Positions 12,407 through 12,755 of a stretch of DNA of 12,755 nt are shown here, piece after piece (within the stretch, counting starts at the first letter, position 1; the number at the start of each line of letters is the position of its first letter). The notes below the pieces were generated by a model, which saw only the letters and a program-made list of their open reading frames with translations, had not been told where the DNA came from and ran no database searches. The position numbers were made by a program, and so were the translations under genes. The stretch comes from Actinomycetota bacterium. GTDB taxonomy: Bacteria; Actinomycetota; Acidimicrobiia; Acidimicrobiales; JAHWLA01. The stretch spans positions 1-12,755 of the forward strand of contig JAHWLA010000054.1 of NCBI GenBank assembly GCA_019347595.1, written 5' to 3'.

Positions 12407-12411
12407 GCGTC
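12309..12411 (+). repeat. Palindromic insert at the argC/argJ junction, flanked by 8-bp direct repeats
   Basis: TGAGCGTC lies at 12309-12316 (argC stop and following bases) and again at 12404-12411 (argJ start, encoding its Ser and Val). The 87 bases between consist largely of one long palindrome. Deleting one repeat plus the insert would restore a four-base argC/argJ overlap. Five of the eight repeated bases are not forced by the overlap, so a target-site duplication by a small non-autonomous palindromic element is a fair inference. Confidence 0.5.
12332..12383 (+). repeat. Long hairpin: 16-bp perfect stem plus 5-bp inner stem
   Basis: CGTTCTCGTTGCGGAA (12332-12347) is the exact reverse complement of TTCCGCAACGAGAACG (12368-12383). 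Inside, after one A/C mismatch, TGCGC (12349-12353) pairs with GCGCA (12362-12366) around an eight-base loop. The 52-base structure resembles REP or MITE-like palindromes dispersed in bacterial genomes. No T-run follows, so it is not a standard terminator. Confidence 0.85.
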
Positions 12412-12755
12412 ACTGCCGCCGCGGGCTTCGTGGCCGCGGGCATCGCCTGCGGGATCAAGGAGTCGGGTGCGCCCGACCTCGCCCTCGTCGCCACGCACGA
12501 CGGGGCGCCCGTGCCCGCCGCGGCCGTGTTCACCGCCAACAAGGCCAAGGCCGCTCCCGTCCTCACCAGCGCCGCCCACCTGGGCGCTACCCAAGGCCGG
12601 GCCGCGGCCGTCGTCCTCAACAGCGGCAACGCCAACGCGGCCACCGGCGAGGACGGCTGCACCAACGCCGAGCGCACCGCCGCGCTCGTGGCGCAGGAGC
12701 TGGGCTGTGACGCCACCCATGTCCTCGTGTGCTCCACCGGCCTCATCGGCATCCC
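12403..12755 (+). CDS. argJ: Glutamate N-acetyltransferase / amino-acid acetyltransferase, N-terminal part (cut by window edge)
   Basis: ArgJ transfers acetyl from N-acetylornithine to glutamate and recycles the acetyl group in arginine synthesis. The 117 complete codons present match the N-terminus: GFVAAGIACGIKESGAPDLALV, AAVFTANKAKAAPV, AVVLNSGNANAATGEDG and VLVCSTGLIG. The threonine where the precursor cleaves itself into alpha and beta chains lies beyond the window. The whole protein is normally about 390-400 residues. ATG 12403 is preceded by GGAGCG (12391-12396), an adequate ribosome-binding site, and overlaps the mini-ORF stop. It is co-transcribed with argC; argB and argD would be expected next. 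Confidence 0.95.
   Translation, partial: MSVTAAAGFVAAGIACGIKESGAPDLALVATHDGAPVPAAAVFTANKAKAAPVLTSAAHLGATQGRAAAVVLNSGNANAATGEDGCTNAERTAALVAQELGCDATHVLVCSTGLIGI

Noticed and set aside
1..12755. CRISPR arrays, tRNA or rRNA genes, transposases, integrases
   Set aside because: No repeat-spacer pattern, cloverleaf gene, rRNA segment or recombinase-like protein was seen by eye on either strand.

Overview
The window is high-GC, densely coding DNA from an actinomycete-like bacterium. The gene order rplT, SpoU-type rRNA methylase, PAS histidine kinase, pheS, pheT, argC, argJ is characteristic of Actinomycetota. GTG starts and G/C-ending codons dominate, and argC looks leaderless, which is common in that phylum. 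An uncultured Acidimicrobiia-like lineage is my best guess, but the sequence alone does not prove the class.

Region 1 (1-5554, + strand) is a housekeeping translation operon. It holds the 3' end of rplT, a 23S rRNA 2'-O-methyltransferase of the SpoU/TrmH family (probable CTG start overlapping the rplT stop), an orphan soluble PAS histidine kinase, and pheS and pheT. Neighbouring genes overlap or lie a few bases apart, so translation is probably coupled.

Region 2 (5551-11256) is an accessory locus sitting between pheT and argC. On the minus strand an argininosuccinate-synthase-like ligase and a SAM-dependent methyltransferase form a two-gene operon (ATGA overlap). On the plus strand, divergent from it, are a degenerate leucyl-tRNA synthetase paralogue (shrunken editing domain without editing motifs, no C-terminal domain, changed leucine pocket) and an AurF-type diiron N-oxygenase with a full predicted ligand set. 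The shared 278-base divergent region carries a perfect 20-bp dyad that looks like an operator. I read this as a small, apparently undescribed specialised-metabolite locus, possibly using aminoacyl-tRNA or aminoacyl-adenylate chemistry together with N-oxygenation. The product cannot be deduced from the sequence.

Region 3 (11257-12755, + strand) starts the arginine biosynthesis operon. A promoter that places the transcript start on the argC ATG is overlapped by an ARG-box-like operator; argC is followed by the first third of argJ.

The most unexpected fine-scale feature is that two coupled gene junctions (pheS/pheT and argC/argJ) each hold an insert of 80-90 bases with a strong palindrome. Each insert is flanked by an 8-bp direct repeat that duplicates the stop/start overlap. 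In both cases the insert forms a complete mini-ORF (29 and 32 codons) that begins on the upstream gene's stop and ends on the downstream gene's start, as if it were a translational relay.
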